Assembly: GCA_002471825.1 (NCBI GenBank)
Contig: DKQS01000007.1
Span: 310,001-374,000, forward strand
Source: Flavobacteriaceae bacterium UBA7302
Lineage (GTDB): Bacteria; Bacteroidota; Bacteroidia; Flavobacteriales; Flavobacteriaceae
DNA: 64,000 bases
Reading direction: 5' to 3'
The notes beneath the pieces were generated by a model. It made no database searches. It was not told where the DNA came from and saw nothing but the letters and a program-made list of their open reading frames with translations. Made by a program: the position numbers and the translations under genes. Numbering within the stretch: position 1 is the first letter of the stretch; each line of letters opens with the position of its first letter. Shown one piece after another: positions 1 to 8,562 of this stretch.

Positions 1-17
1 TATGGTAATGTCAGACA

Positions 18-1073
18 TTATTCAATCTTCTTAACTACCGCCTTGGGAGCTTCCTTTTTGGTGCCGTCAAATCCTTCTACCCCTCCAACTGTGGTGTATT
101 TCATCACGTGTTTCTTATCCGGATGAATTCTTTGGTAAGCACTTTGACACATGAGCGTTGCCTCGTGGAAACCGCATAGAATCAACTTTAGTTTTCCAGG
201 GTAAGTATTCACATCACCAATCGCATAAATACCTGGAATGTTGGTTTGGTAATCCAACGCATTGTTCACCTTAATGGCGTTCTTTTCAATTTCGAGTCCC
301 CAATTGGCAATAGGACCTAATTTTGGAGACAATCCGAAAAGCGGAATGAAATGATCTGTCTCAAGAACAAACTTCTCATCCTTGTTTCGAACAACAGTAA
401 CTCCAGTTACATGGGATTCACCGTGAATTTCTTTGACCTCAGCTGGAGTAATCAAATTGATCTTACCCGCATCTTTTAATTCCTGTACTTTTTCTACCGA
501 ATCTAAGGCTCCTCTGAACTCATTTCTTCGGTGTACCAAGGTAACTTCAGAAGCAACATCCGTTAGGAAAATCGACCAGTCCAAAGCAGAATCTCCACCA
601 CCCGCAATGACTACTTTTTTATCTCTGTAGATTTCAGGATCGCGAATGATATACTCAACTCCTTTATCTTCAAAATCTGCAATATTTGGAATAGGTGGCT
701 TTCGAGGCTCAAAACTTCCCAAACCACCAGCGATAGCAACCACTGGCGCATGGTGTTTTGTGCCTTTATTTGTAGTGACAATAAAGGTATCGTCTTCTAA
801 TTTTTCTATGGTATCTGCTCTTTCACCAAGCGTAAATCCGGGTTCAAAAGACTTGATTTGTTCCATGAGTTTATCCGTCAAATCACCCGCCAAAATTTCT
901 GGGTAAGCAGGGATGTCGTAAATGGGTTTCTTCGGATAAATCTCAGAACACTGTCCGCCTGGTTGCGGCAGGGCGTCAATTAAATGACATTTTAATTTTA
1001 ATAAACCAGCTTCAAATACGGTAAAAAGTCCTGTTGGACCGGCACCGATAATCAAGATATCTGTTTTAATCAT
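18..1073 (-). CDS. Ferredoxin/flavodoxin-NADP+ reductase, thioredoxin-reductase-like type
   Basis: Flavoprotein of 351 aa that would move electrons between NADPH and ferredoxin or flavodoxin in the cytoplasm. The FAD-binding loop GAGPTG is at residues 10-15, and a second Rossmann motif (AGGGDSA) for NADPH lies near residue 157. The redox CxxC of true thioredoxin reductases is absent from the central domain, which places it with the type 2 ferredoxin-NADP reductases (YumC-like). Length fits that family. It sits just downstream of the nifU-like and mrp genes on the same strand, so a role supplying electrons for Fe-S cluster work is plausible but inferred. Confidence 0.88.
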   Translation of the reverse strand: MIKTDILIIGAGPTGLFTVFEAGLLKLKCHLIDALPQPGGQCSEIYPKKPIYDIPAYPEILAGDLTDKLMEQIKSFEPGFTLGERADTIEKLEDDTFIVTTNKGTKHHAPVVAIAGGLGSFEPRKPPIPNIADFEDKGVEYIIRDPEIYRDKKVVIAGGGDSALDWSIFLTDVASEVTLVHRRNEFRGALDSVEKVQELKDAGKINLITPAEVKEIHGESHVTGVTVVRNKDEKFVLETDHFIPLFGLSPKLGPIANWGLEIEKNAIKVNNALDYQTNIPGIYAIGDVNTYPGKLKLILCGFHEATLMCQSAYQRIHPDKKHVMKYTTVGGVEGFDGTKKEAPKAVVKKIE

Positions 1074-1125
1074 TATTTATTTGCCTGAATAATGGGGTAA
1101 AAATAAGTGTTGCGATAGTTTAAAA

Positions 1126-1143
1126 AACTGACAATTGTCAGTT
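1126..1143. repeat. 18-bp perfect palindrome at the end of the nifU-like gene
   Basis: AACTGACAATTGTCAGTT is a perfect 18-bp palindrome with no loop, overlapping the nifU-like stop codon and about 55 bp upstream of the ferredoxin-NADP reductase start. Without a loop or T-tract it is not a standard terminator. An operator for the reductase gene is possible. Confidence 0.4.
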
Positions 1144-1378
1144 AAGAAATATTAATAACCTCGGTAATCTGCGGAGCATATTTTTTGATAGTCGCTTCCA
1201 CACCATTTTTCAAGGTCATTTGATTTACGGAACAACCCGTACATGTTCCTTCCAATTGAACTTTAACGATGGAATCTTCGATTCCAACCAATTTAATATT
1301 TCCGCCATCACTCATTAAAAAAGGACGAATCTCCTCTAGAGCTTTTTCTACGTTTATTGTTAAATCTTCTATAGTCAT
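1142..1378 (-). CDS. NifU-like C-terminal domain protein (Fe-S cluster carrier)
   Basis: Small scaffold/carrier protein of 78 aa equivalent to the NifU C-terminal domain (Nfu family), which binds and transfers Fe-S clusters through a CxxC motif. Here the motif CTGC is at residues 46-49. I use the ATG at 1378, four bases after the mrp stop codon. An in-frame start at 1408 would add ten residues and overlap mrp, and the family normally begins close to the chosen Met. The tight spacing indicates co-transcription with mrp, a logical partner in Fe-S cluster delivery. Confidence 0.9.
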   Translation of the reverse strand: MTIEDLTINVEKALEEIRPFLMSDGGNIKLVGIEDSIVKVQLEGTCTGCSVNQMTLKNGVEATIKKYAPQITEVINIS

Positions 1379-1382
1379 CACA

Positions 1383-2519
1383 TTATTTTTTAACCGCACT
1401 ACAACCACTCATGGTTGTAATTCTTACAATTTCTGTTGGGGGTAAATTTGCATTTCTATGCAGTAACTCGGAAACCATTTCTTTGGTGGTTTCTTTAAAA
1501 ATATCTTCTAGCTTAGAGTTCTCTTGCAAGGCAACAGGATGTCCAACATCCCCTGCTTCTCTAATGCTTTGTACCAATGGAATTTCACCTAAAAACTTCA
1601 CTTTCAAATCTTCAGACAAGTTTTTGGCTCCATCTTTCCCAAATATATAATATTTATTGTTTGGTAGCTCTTCTGGCGTAAAATAGGCCATATTTTCAAT
1701 GATTCCCAAAACAGGAACCTGAATCGATTCTTGTTGGAACATCGCTACCCCTTTTTTAGCATCTGCCAAGGCAATATTTTGCGGCGTACTCACAACCACA
1801 GCACCTGTAATTGGTAAAGCTTGAACAATTGACAAGTGTACGTCTCCTGTTCCTGGAGGTAAGTCAATCAATAAAAAGTCTAACTCTCCCCAATCCGCAT
1901 CAAAAATTAACTGGTTCAATGCTTTGGATGCCATTGGTCCTCTCCAAATAACCGCTTGATTCGGATTGGTGAAAAATCCTAAGGACAAAAGCTTCACCCC
2001 ATAATTTTCAATCGGCTTCATTTTAGACCTACCGTTAACGTTCACAGAGAGTGGTCTTGCTTGCTCTACATCAAACATCAAGTGTTGCGACGGACCGTAA
2101 ACGTCAGCGTCTAAAACACCCACCTTAAAGCCCATTTTCGATAAGCTAATGGCCAAATTGGAAGTTACCGTAGACTTTCCGACACCACCTTTACCAGAAG
2201 CAACGGCAATGATATTTTGAATATTCGGAATCTCCTTACCTCGAATTAAGTTGGGGTTTTCTTTTTCTTTCACCTCAACTTTTACATTCACTTTTACGTC
2301 AATCTTTTGATCCACTTCTCTGTGAATAGCGCGCATGATTTCAACCTCTATCTTCTTCTTCGCTTGCAAAGATGGATTGCTGATTGTTACATCAACGATA
2401 ACTTCATCTCCGAATGTTACCACATTGGTCACATTTCCGTTTTCCACAAGATTTTTTCCTCCTCCTGGTTCAGTAATCTTTTCTAACGCGTTGTAAATGT
2501 CTTGCTTTTTAAAGGCCAT
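1383..2519 (-). CDS. Mrp/ApbC family P-loop ATPase, Fe-S cluster carrier
   Basis: Cytoplasmic ATPase of 378 aa that carries Fe-S clusters to target proteins. An N-terminal MIP18/DUF59-like domain (about residues 1-85) precedes the deviant Walker A motif GKGGVGKST at residues 109-117. The CPxC pair that many family members carry after the ENM motif is replaced here by a PEELPN sequence; I recall this as common in Bacteroidota homologues. The only C-terminal cysteine is in the SGCS tail, so cluster ligation must differ from the Salmonella ApbC model. It leads an operon with the nifU-like gene. Confidence 0.92.
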   Translation of the reverse strand: MAFKKQDIYNALEKITEPGGGKNLVENGNVTNVVTFGDEVIVDVTISNPSLQAKKKIEVEIMRAIHREVDQKIDVKVNVKVEVKEKENPNLIRGKEIPNIQNIIAVASGKGGVGKSTVTSNLAISLSKMGFKVGVLDADVYGPSQHLMFDVEQARPLSVNVNGRSKMKPIENYGVKLLSLGFFTNPNQAVIWRGPMASKALNQLIFDADWGELDFLLIDLPPGTGDVHLSIVQALPITGAVVVSTPQNIALADAKKGVAMFQQESIQVPVLGIIENMAYFTPEELPNNKYYIFGKDGAKNLSEDLKVKFLGEIPLVQSIREAGDVGHPVALQENSKLEDIFKETTKEMVSELLHRNANLPPTEIVRITTMSGCSAVKK

Positions 2520-2561
2520 TTTCTCGTTTTATTGGTTTGAAATGGGTTTTCATTTGCGCTG

Positions 2562-2569
2562 CAAAGATA
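2562..2569 (-). promoter_or_regulatory. Bacteroidota -7 promoter element for mrp
   Basis: On the minus strand this reads TATCTTTG, matching TAnnTTTG, 42 bp upstream of the mrp ATG. A TTG at 2593-2595 is 23 bp upstream, slightly long for the -33 element. Confidence 0.5.
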
Positions 2570-2633
2570 CGCCTTAATTAACAGATTATGAACAATTAAA
2601 AATGGTGAAAATTTATCTATCGATAGGTGAAAG

Positions 2634-2966
2634 TTATGTAGATAACTCGTGGTTTGGGTCCCAAAAAAACCGATCAAATTCTTGGATTTGATTGTCGATT
2701 ACAACAATGCCCTCATTTTCCAATAATTGCTGCATCAAATTGGTACCATCGAAGTGATGTTTTCCAGTAAGTATGCCTTTTCGATTGACCACCCGATGAG
2801 CCGGTACGTCCTTGGTGTGTGAGCTGTTCATCGCCCAGCCTACCATTCGAGCAGAGCCAGCCGTACCAAGGTATTTAGCGATGGCTCCGTAAGAAGTCAC
2901 GCGTCCTTCAGGGATAAGGCGAACCACTTCATATACTCTTTCGAAAAAACCAGTTTTTGTATCCAT
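2634..2966 (-). CDS. Alkyltransferase-like protein (ATL, MGMT-like DNA-binding domain)
   Basis: Protein of 110 aa equivalent to the C-terminal DNA-binding domain of O6-methylguanine-DNA methyltransferase. The acceptor motif PCHRV is PAHRV here (residues 55-59), so the alkyl-accepting Cys is replaced by Ala. This defines the ATL family, which binds alkylated guanine and hands the lesion to nucleotide excision repair instead of reversing it. The GRVTSYG motif at 21-27 is conserved. I chose the ATG at 2966 because the five residues before it look like leader. It is divergent from ribF. Confidence 0.85.
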   Translation of the reverse strand: MDTKTGFFERVYEVVRLIPEGRVTSYGAIAKYLGTAGSARMVGWAMNSSHTKDVPAHRVVNRKGILTGKHHFDGTNLMQQLLENEGIVVIDNQIQEFDRFFWDPNHELST

Positions 2967-3035
2967 GGCATAAAAATACAATTAATTCTATTTTTAAATT
3001 CGCTAGGAAAGACGATGAATGCTTGCTGAATGTTG

Positions 3036-3043
3036 TAACTTTG
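3036..3043 (+). promoter_or_regulatory. Bacteroidota -7 promoter element for ribF
   Basis: TAACTTTG matches TAnnTTTG exactly and ends 12 bp before the proposed TTG start of ribF. This supports the shorter start, since the upstream in-frame ATG at 2957 would lie before the promoter. No well-spaced -33 TTG is evident. Confidence 0.55.
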
Positions 3044-3055
3044 CCTACTCAATTT

Positions 3056-4000
3056 TTGAAATTGATTACACTCAATAACATCTCAGAATTTAAGGAAGAC
3101 GAAGGTACTTTTGTCACCATTGGAACTTTTGATGGCGTACATTTTGGTCATCAGCGCATTCTTGAAAAACTGGTTTCAGATGCCAAAGAAGCTGGCAAAA
3201 AAACGTTATTACTCACCTTTTTTCCGCATCCGAGAATGGTACTGCAAAAAGACAACTCCTTAGAGCTGATCAATACCATTGAAGAACGCAAAACGTTACT
3301 TGAAAAAACGGGGTTGGATTATCTAATCATTCATCCATTCAGCCGGGAATTTTCAAGATTAACAGCTTTGGCTTTTGTTCGTGATATTTTGGTGAATCAA
3401 TTCCACGTTTCGAAACTTTGCATCGGTTACGATCATCACTTCGGAAAGAATCGTGAAGGCAACATCGATCAGCTAAGAGAATACCAAGGCTTGTACGATT
3501 TTGAAATTGAGGAAATCGCAGCCCAAGATATCGACGATGTGTCAGTGAGTTCTACCAAAATCAGAAGAGCCCTCGCTGAAGGTAATATTGCTACGGCCAA
3601 CAAATATTTGGGTTATCACTTTATGATCAACGGAAAAGTGGTTAACGGAAAACAGCTGGGTGGAAAAATTGGATTCCCTACAGCAAATATTGATGTTGAA
3701 GAAACCTACAAGCTGATTCCGAAAACAGGAGTTTATGTTGTGAAATCAATGCTTGGTAGTAAGACGGTTTACGGCATGATGAACATTGGCAAAAGGCCTA
3801 CTGTAGATGGAAAACATCAAACCATTGAAGTCCATTTTTTTGATTTCAATCAGGATTTATACAACCAAAACATTCGGGTAGAATTACTCTATTTCCTTCG
3901 TGACGAACACAAGTTTGATTCGGTAGATGCTTTGATTTCACAATTGAAAAAGGACGAAATCACAGCCCGCGATTTCATTGCGAATTCCAATCTCCTTTAA
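3056..4000 (+). CDS. ribF: Bifunctional riboflavin kinase / FAD synthetase
   Basis: Enzyme of 314 aa that converts riboflavin to FMN and then FAD in the cytoplasm. The N-terminal nucleotidyltransferase domain carries GTFDGVHFGH (residues 23-32, the HxGH-type ATP site), and the C-terminal flavokinase domain has the GKIGFPTANI motif. The open frame runs back to 2957, but those 33 residues are unlike the family and overlap the divergent ATL gene. The TTG at 3056 gives the usual N-terminus and lies 12 bp after a TAnnTTTG box, so I take it as the start. Confidence 0.9.
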   Translation: MKLITLNNISEFKEDEGTFVTIGTFDGVHFGHQRILEKLVSDAKEAGKKTLLLTFFPHPRMVLQKDNSLELINTIEERKTLLEKTGLDYLIIHPFSREFSRLTALAFVRDILVNQFHVSKLCIGYDHHFGKNREGNIDQLREYQGLYDFEIEEIAAQDIDDVSVSSTKIRRALAEGNIATANKYLGYHFMINGKVVNGKQLGGKIGFPTANIDVEETYKLIPKTGVYVVKSMLGSKTVYGMMNIGKRPTVDGKHQTIEVHFFDFNQDLYNQNIRVELLYFLRDEHKFDSVDALISQLKKDEITARDFIANSNLL

Positions 4001-4030
4001 TTGCCACATTTTTAAGAAAATGTATCTTTG
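4001..4030 (+). promoter_or_regulatory. Bacteroidota promoter for serS
   Basis: TTG at 4001-4003, 19-bp spacer, TATCTTTG at 4023-4030. This is a near-ideal -33/-7 pair, and serS starts 22 bp downstream. Confidence 0.75.
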
Positions 4031-4052
4031 TGGGCTATAAATAACCCTTACC

Positions 4053-5327
4053 ATGTTACAGGTTCAATACATTAGAGAACATAAGGACGCCGTCTTAAAA
4101 GGATTGGATAAAAGGAACTTTGCAGATGCCGAAAACATCCTAAATCAAGTAATTGAAATGGATGAAAATCGCCGAAACACGCAAAAACAACTTGACAGCA
4201 CTCTAGCTGAAGGAAACAAACTGTCAAAAGAAATTGGTGCACTTTACAAGTCTGGCGAAGTACAGAAGGCAAATGAAGTAAAGAAACGGACGGGCGATTT
4301 AAAAGCCAAGTCTAAAGAGTTGGGTGAAAGCTTGAGCAATCTTGAGGAAGGACTAAAAGAACTTTTGTATCAAATTCCGAATGTGCCTAACGAACTTGTC
4401 AAAAAGGGAAGCTCTGAAGAAGACAACGAAGTAGTATTTGAACATGGAAGCATTCCAGAGTTAGCTGAAGATGCCAAACCTCATTGGGAGCTGGCCAAAG
4501 AATATGATATCATTGACTTTGATCTAGGTGCTAAAGTTACCGGTGCTGGTTTTCCTGTTTACAAAGGAAAAGGCGCTCGCTTGCAACGTGCATTGATCAA
4601 CTATTTTCTCGATAAAAATACCGCAGCGGGATACCAAGAGGTGCAAGTGCCTCACTTGGTGAATGAAGCTTCTGGTTTTGCCACTGGGCAATTACCAGAC
4701 AAAGAAGGGCAAATGTATCATGTAACCAATGACGATTTGTACTTGATTCCGACGGCAGAAGTACCCGTTACTAACATGTACCGGAATAGCTTGCTTCAAG
4801 AAAAAGACTTTCCAATCAAACTAACCGGGTATACACCTTGTTTTCGACGTGAAGCTGGAAGTTATGGAGCTCATGTTCGTGGATTGAATCGTTTGCATCA
4901 ATTTGATAAAGTAGAAATCGTGCGATTGGAGCATCCTGATAATTCTTATGATGCCCTTACCGAAATGGTAGAACACATAAAAGGCATTCTTCAAGAATTG
5001 AAAATGCCCTACCGAATTTTGCGTTTGTGCGGAGGTGATATCGGGTTTACCTCAGCCCTTACCTACGACTTTGAGGTGTATTCAACCGCTCAAAAACGAT
5101 GGTTGGAAATTAGCTCAGTTTCGAATTTCGAAACGTTTCAAGCCAATCGATTAAAATTAAGGTTTAAGAATAAAGAAGGAAAAAGCACTTTGGCGCATAC
5201 CTTGAACGGTAGTTCGTTAGCGTTGCCGAGAGTGCTTGCTGGGTTGTTAGAAAATTGTCAAACAGCAGACGGAATAAAAATACCTGAAGTACTTGTTCCG
5301 TATTGCGGTTTTGACTTGATTGAGTAG
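4053..5327 (+). CDS. serS: Seryl-tRNA synthetase
   Basis: Class II aminoacyl-tRNA synthetase of 424 aa that charges tRNA-Ser (and tRNA-Sec where present). The N-terminal long coiled-coil arm (about residues 30-105, rich in Lys/Glu) reaches the long variable arm of tRNA-Ser. The catalytic domain shows the class II motif 2 (FRREAG) and motif 3 (GSSLALPR). Full length for the family. It has its own strong promoter and is followed convergently by a small ORF on the other strand. Confidence 0.97.
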   Translation: MLQVQYIREHKDAVLKGLDKRNFADAENILNQVIEMDENRRNTQKQLDSTLAEGNKLSKEIGALYKSGEVQKANEVKKRTGDLKAKSKELGESLSNLEEGLKELLYQIPNVPNELVKKGSSEEDNEVVFEHGSIPELAEDAKPHWELAKEYDIIDFDLGAKVTGAGFPVYKGKGARLQRALINYFLDKNTAAGYQEVQVPHLVNEASGFATGQLPDKEGQMYHVTNDDLYLIPTAEVPVTNMYRNSLLQEKDFPIKLTGYTPCFRREAGSYGAHVRGLNRLHQFDKVEIVRLEHPDNSYDALTEMVEHIKGILQELKMPYRILRLCGGDIGFTSALTYDFEVYSTAQKRWLEISSVSNFETFQANRLKLRFKNKEGKSTLAHTLNGSSLALPRVLAGLLENCQTADGIKIPEVLVPYCGFDLIE

Positions 5328-5330
5328 GGA

Positions 5331-5474
5331 TTAATTAGCGACCATAGATACGATCAAACTCTTGTATCTATTCATTTCGATTAATTTGTCAAAATAAGCG
5401 CTAATATTTCCGTTTCTCATGAATTCTTTTGATTGAGCCTTTGCTGCTTCGTATTTTTTGGTTAGATCTTTCAT
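5331..5474 (-). CDS. Small hypothetical protein, 47 aa
   Basis: An ATG-to-TAA frame of 47 aa fills the gap between serS and the TPR gene on the opposite strand. It begins MKDLTKKYEAAKAQSKEF and ends SMVAN. It is highly charged, with a predicted helix in the first half and no signal or membrane segment. Composition is protein-like and it occupies the gap with only three bases to the serS stop, so I think it is real. From memory, small proteins of this shape occur in flavobacteria, but I cannot assign a function. Confidence 0.6.
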   Translation of the reverse strand: MKDLTKKYEAAKAQSKEFMRNGNISAYFDKLIEMNRYKSLIVSMVAN

Positions 5475-5582
5475 GACTGTTAATTTTTGGTTTATACTCT
5501 ATAGACCCGATTTTTCGAAAATAGTTACAAAGGGCGTGCCAATTTTTAGGTTGTTTAATATAAATTTAACATTCCAACTAGC

Positions 5583-5590
5583 TATCTTTG
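5583..5590 (+). promoter_or_regulatory. Bacteroidota -7 promoter element for the TPR gene
   Basis: TATCTTTG ends 5 bp before the ATG at 5596. It places the start codon at 5596 rather than at the upstream in-frame ATG at 5458. Confidence 0.55.
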
Positions 5591-5595
5591 ATTGT

Positions 5596-7401
5596 ATGAA
5601 GCGTCTGATCTTATTGATTTTATTGGTGTTTTCGCAAATTGGGTTTGGTCAAACCACCATCCAAAGCGATTATGCTTTGGCAGAAAATTATTTACGTCAA
5701 TCAGAATACGAGAAGGCGATTCAGATCTATGAGCGACTGTATCGGAAGAGTCCTTTCAACACAACTTACTTGCAACGCTTGATTTCTTGCTATCAGCAAA
5801 CCAATAAATTCGAAAAAGCAGAGGAAACCATTCGCAAGCGTTTGGAACGCAATGCAGACCTTCCCTACTTATATGTTTTTCTGGGATACAACTATGAGAA
5901 ACAACAACAAAAAGAACTAGGAGAAATTGAATACCAAAGAGCTATTGAGAAAATTAAAATTAAACCCAATTATGCGGGTATTGTAGGCAGGCTCTTTAAA
6001 GATTTTAACCTATTGGACTATGCTATTGAAACCTATACAATAGCCATGGAGAAGAACAAAAACGCCAACTATAATTTTCAAATTGCCCAAATTTACGGGG
6101 AAAAAGGAGAGTTCGAAAAAATGTTCCAATCCTATGTCGATTTGGTAGACAAAAACGATAGTTATTTAGACCTCACCCAGCGGTTCACCAGCAGGTACTT
6201 GTCTGATGACCCTGATGATGAGATCAACAATCTATTTCGAAAAACGCTGCTCAAAAAAGCCATCACCAAACCAAAAAACGAATGGAACATTCTTTTAAGT
6301 TGGTTCTTCTCATTACAAGCTCAGTATGGAAAAGCGCTTCAGCAAGAAAAAGCCATTTATCAGCGGAAGCCAGGAGATTTGGCAGAGATTTTTAGATTAG
6401 GGCGTACCGCTTTCTATGCGGAAAGTTTTCCTGATGCTCTAAAATGTTTTCAATTCATCATCGCTAATACGCAAAATTCTGGAGAGCTCATTGAGGCCAA
6501 CCTTTATCAGTTGAAAATTGGGGTTAAAACCAAGGCGGAAACCATCGAAGATCAATTCAATGACGTACTGTCTAAGTTTGGAGTCAATCAACAAACAATT
6601 CCCATTCAAATTGAATTGGCCGATTACCTCACATTCGGAAAAGGAACCCCTGAAGAAGGCCAGAAAATCCTTGAAAAAGCACTGACTCTTACCTCGTCAA
6701 GATATACCAAAGCGAAGATTCAATTAAAGCTGGGAGATATTTTAGTCTTCCGAGGATTGTACAACAGTGCCCTCATCCAGTTTTCTAAAATTCAAGGTCA
6801 ATTAAAGAATAGTGAAATTGCTCAGGAGGCGCGTTTTAAAATTGCTCAAACCTCCTATTTCAAAGGAGATTTTCCATGGGCCAAAGCTCAATTAAAGGTT
6901 TTAAAAAGTTCTACAACCCAACGAATTGCAAATGATGCGGTGGATTTGTTCTTAAAGATCACGGATAACGAACCTGTTGATTCCATTCCGTCTGGATTAA
7001 AACAATTTGCCAAAGCCGAGCTCTATGCGTTTCAAAACAAGAATCAAAAAGCGCTTGAAGCCCTTGAGAAGTTAACCAAAGATGAAGTGATTTTCCCCAA
7101 CGGTTTTACCGCGAGTGAAGTAATTTTTGACGATGTTTTGTTCTTCCAAGCAAAGTTATTCCTCAAGGAGAAAAGGTATTTGGAAGCAGTTGCTAATTTG
7201 GAAAAAATCACAACGACCGATCCTCAGAGCTTTTTGGCTGACGATGTCTTTTTTCTCTTAGCAGAAACCTACAATGAGCAACTTCAAGACAAGGAAAAGG
7301 CCAAAGAATATTATCAAAAAATCATTTTTAATTATCCTTCTAGTATCTATTTGGTAGAGGCTAGGAAAAAGTTTCGTAAACTTCGAGGAGATAATCTATA
7401 A
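5596..7401 (+). CDS. Secreted tetratricopeptide-repeat protein
   Basis: Protein of 601 aa made almost wholly of TPR-like helical pairs, interrupted by no recognisable enzyme domain. The N-terminus is a signal peptide (hydrophobic LILLILLVFSQIGF, probable cleavage before QTT), so it acts in the periplasm or at the outer membrane, most likely as a protein-protein scaffold. The start at 5596 is chosen because it creates the signal peptide and follows a TAnnTTTG box; the longer frame would bury it. Fifteen bases separate it from the DUF4286 gene, suggesting co-transcription. Partner unknown. Confidence 0.82.
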   Translation: MKRLILLILLVFSQIGFGQTTIQSDYALAENYLRQSEYEKAIQIYERLYRKSPFNTTYLQRLISCYQQTNKFEKAEETIRKRLERNADLPYLYVFLGYNYEKQQQKELGEIEYQRAIEKIKIKPNYAGIVGRLFKDFNLLDYAIETYTIAMEKNKNANYNFQIAQIYGEKGEFEKMFQSYVDLVDKNDSYLDLTQRFTSRYLSDDPDDEINNLFRKTLLKKAITKPKNEWNILLSWFFSLQAQYGKALQQEKAIYQRKPGDLAEIFRLGRTAFYAESFPDALKCFQFIIANTQNSGELIEANLYQLKIGVKTKAETIEDQFNDVLSKFGVNQQTIPIQIELADYLTFGKGTPEEGQKILEKALTLTSSRYTKAKIQLKLGDILVFRGLYNSALIQFSKIQGQLKNSEIAQEARFKIAQTSYFKGDFPWAKAQLKVLKSSTTQRIANDAVDLFLKITDNEPVDSIPSGLKQFAKAELYAFQNKNQKALEALEKLTKDEVIFPNGFTASEVIFDDVLFFQAKLFLKEKRYLEAVANLEKITTTDPQSFLADDVFFLLAETYNEQLQDKEKAKEYYQKIIFNYPSSIYLVEARKKFRKLRGDNL

Positions 7402-7416
7402 GCAAAAAAAGACCTT

Positions 7417-7746
7417 ATGTACATTTATAACGTAACCATCAATATTGAGGATGAAGTAAAACAAGAGTGGTTAACCTGGTTGGAAGGTCATATTCTTGAT
7501 GTATTGAATACTGGAAAATTCATTTCGGCCAAACTCACAGAAGTGTTGGTTGAAGAAGAAATGGGCGGAACTACCTATTCGGTTCAATATACCGCAAAAA
7601 CAAAGGAAGACATTCAAAAATACTACCAAGAAGATGCTGCAAGACTTCGCAATGACGGAATGAAAAAGTTTGGCGATAAAATGGTTGCTTTTCGAACCGA
7701 ATTGCGCCTGATCAACGAGTTTTATCCTACAAACGCCAACAACTAA
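7417..7746 (+). CDS. DUF4286 family protein
   Basis: Soluble protein of 109 aa with the pattern of DUF4286: opening MYIYNVTINI, a Trp pair near residues 18-21, and a C-terminal R-E-L-R region. No signal peptide or catalytic motif is visible. The family is found mainly in Bacteroidota and has no established function. It lies between the TPR gene (15-bp gap) and rsmA (12-bp gap), so it probably belongs to the same transcript; its conserved placement next to rsmA may hint at a translation-related role, which is inference. Confidence 0.82.
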   Translation: MYIYNVTINIEDEVKQEWLTWLEGHILDVLNTGKFISAKLTEVLVEEEMGGTTYSVQYTAKTKEDIQKYYQEDAARLRNDGMKKFGDKMVAFRTELRLINEFYPTNANN

Positions 7747-7758
7747 GAGCCATTTTTT

Positions 7759-8562
7759 ATGAGCGTTACTCCGAAAAAACATCTTGGTCAGCACTTTTTA
7801 AAGGATTTAAACATTGCTCAGAAAATTGCCGATTCATTGACCTATCAAGATTTGGATGAGGTGATAGAAATTGGACCTGGAACCGGAGTACTGACGAAGT
7901 TTGTTTTACAGAAAAATCACAAGCTAAGTGTGTTTGAGGTAGATTCTGAATCTGTCGCCTATTTAAAAGATGATTTCTCCAAAGAAAACCTTTCTTTAAA
8001 TACCTCTAGTGATAACTTTCAAATTTTCGAAGCCGACTTTCTAAAAGCTCAGTTAGACAGGTTGTTTTCAGGAAAACAAGTAGGAATTATTGGAAACTAT
8101 CCCTACAATATTTCGAGTCAGATTGTTTTTAAAGTACTCGAAAACCGACATATGGTCAAAGAGTTTTCAGGGATGTTTCAAAAAGAAGTAGCCCAGCGAA
8201 TTGCCGAAAAGAAAGGCTCAAAAACTTACGGAATCTTATCGGTATTGACCCAAGCATTTTATGAGGTTGAATATCTTTTTACCGTACCTCCTGGCGTATT
8301 TAATCCGCCACCAAAGGTCGATTCTGGAGTAATCCAATGTATCCGGAAGAAGAACCATACACTTCCAGTAGATGAAAAACTATTTTTTCGAGTAGTCAAA
8401 ACAGCGTTCAATCAACGAAGAAAAATGTTGCGCAGTAGCTTAAAATCTTTCAATCTGTCGCAATCTTTAAAAGAAGACCCTATATTTGCGAAAAGGCCCG
8501 AACAACTCTCTGTAGAAGAGTTTGTCTCCTTAACCCAAAAAATCGCAAGTAATGACGTTTGA
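7759..8562 (+). CDS. rsmA: 16S rRNA (adenine1518-N6/adenine1519-N6)-dimethyltransferase
   Basis: SAM-dependent enzyme of 267 aa that dimethylates the two adjacent adenines in the terminal loop of 16S rRNA, a late step in 30S assembly. The N-terminal GQHFLKD signature is at residues 10-16, the SAM motif EIGPGTG at 37-43, and the catalytic motif NYPYN at 113-117 (NLPYN in many species). Its last 11 bases overlap the start of mgtE, indicating translational coupling. Confidence 0.96.
   Translation: MSVTPKKHLGQHFLKDLNIAQKIADSLTYQDLDEVIEIGPGTGVLTKFVLQKNHKLSVFEVDSESVAYLKDDFSKENLSLNTSSDNFQIFEADFLKAQLDRLFSGKQVGIIGNYPYNISSQIVFKVLENRHMVKEFSGMFQKEVAQRIAEKKGSKTYGILSVLTQAFYEVEYLFTVPPGVFNPPPKVDSGVIQCIRKKNHTLPVDEKLFFRVVKTAFNQRRKMLRSSLKSFNLSQSLKEDPIFAKRPEQLSVEEFVSLTQKIASNDV

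Noticed and set aside
433..906. Plus-strand frames opposite ferredoxin-NADP reductase
   Set aside because: Antisense shadows of a well-supported gene, with no start signals or family features.
5458..5595. 46-residue N-terminal extension of the TPR protein
   Set aside because: It lies upstream of the TATCTTTG box, overlaps the opposite small ORF start, and would bury an obvious signal peptide.
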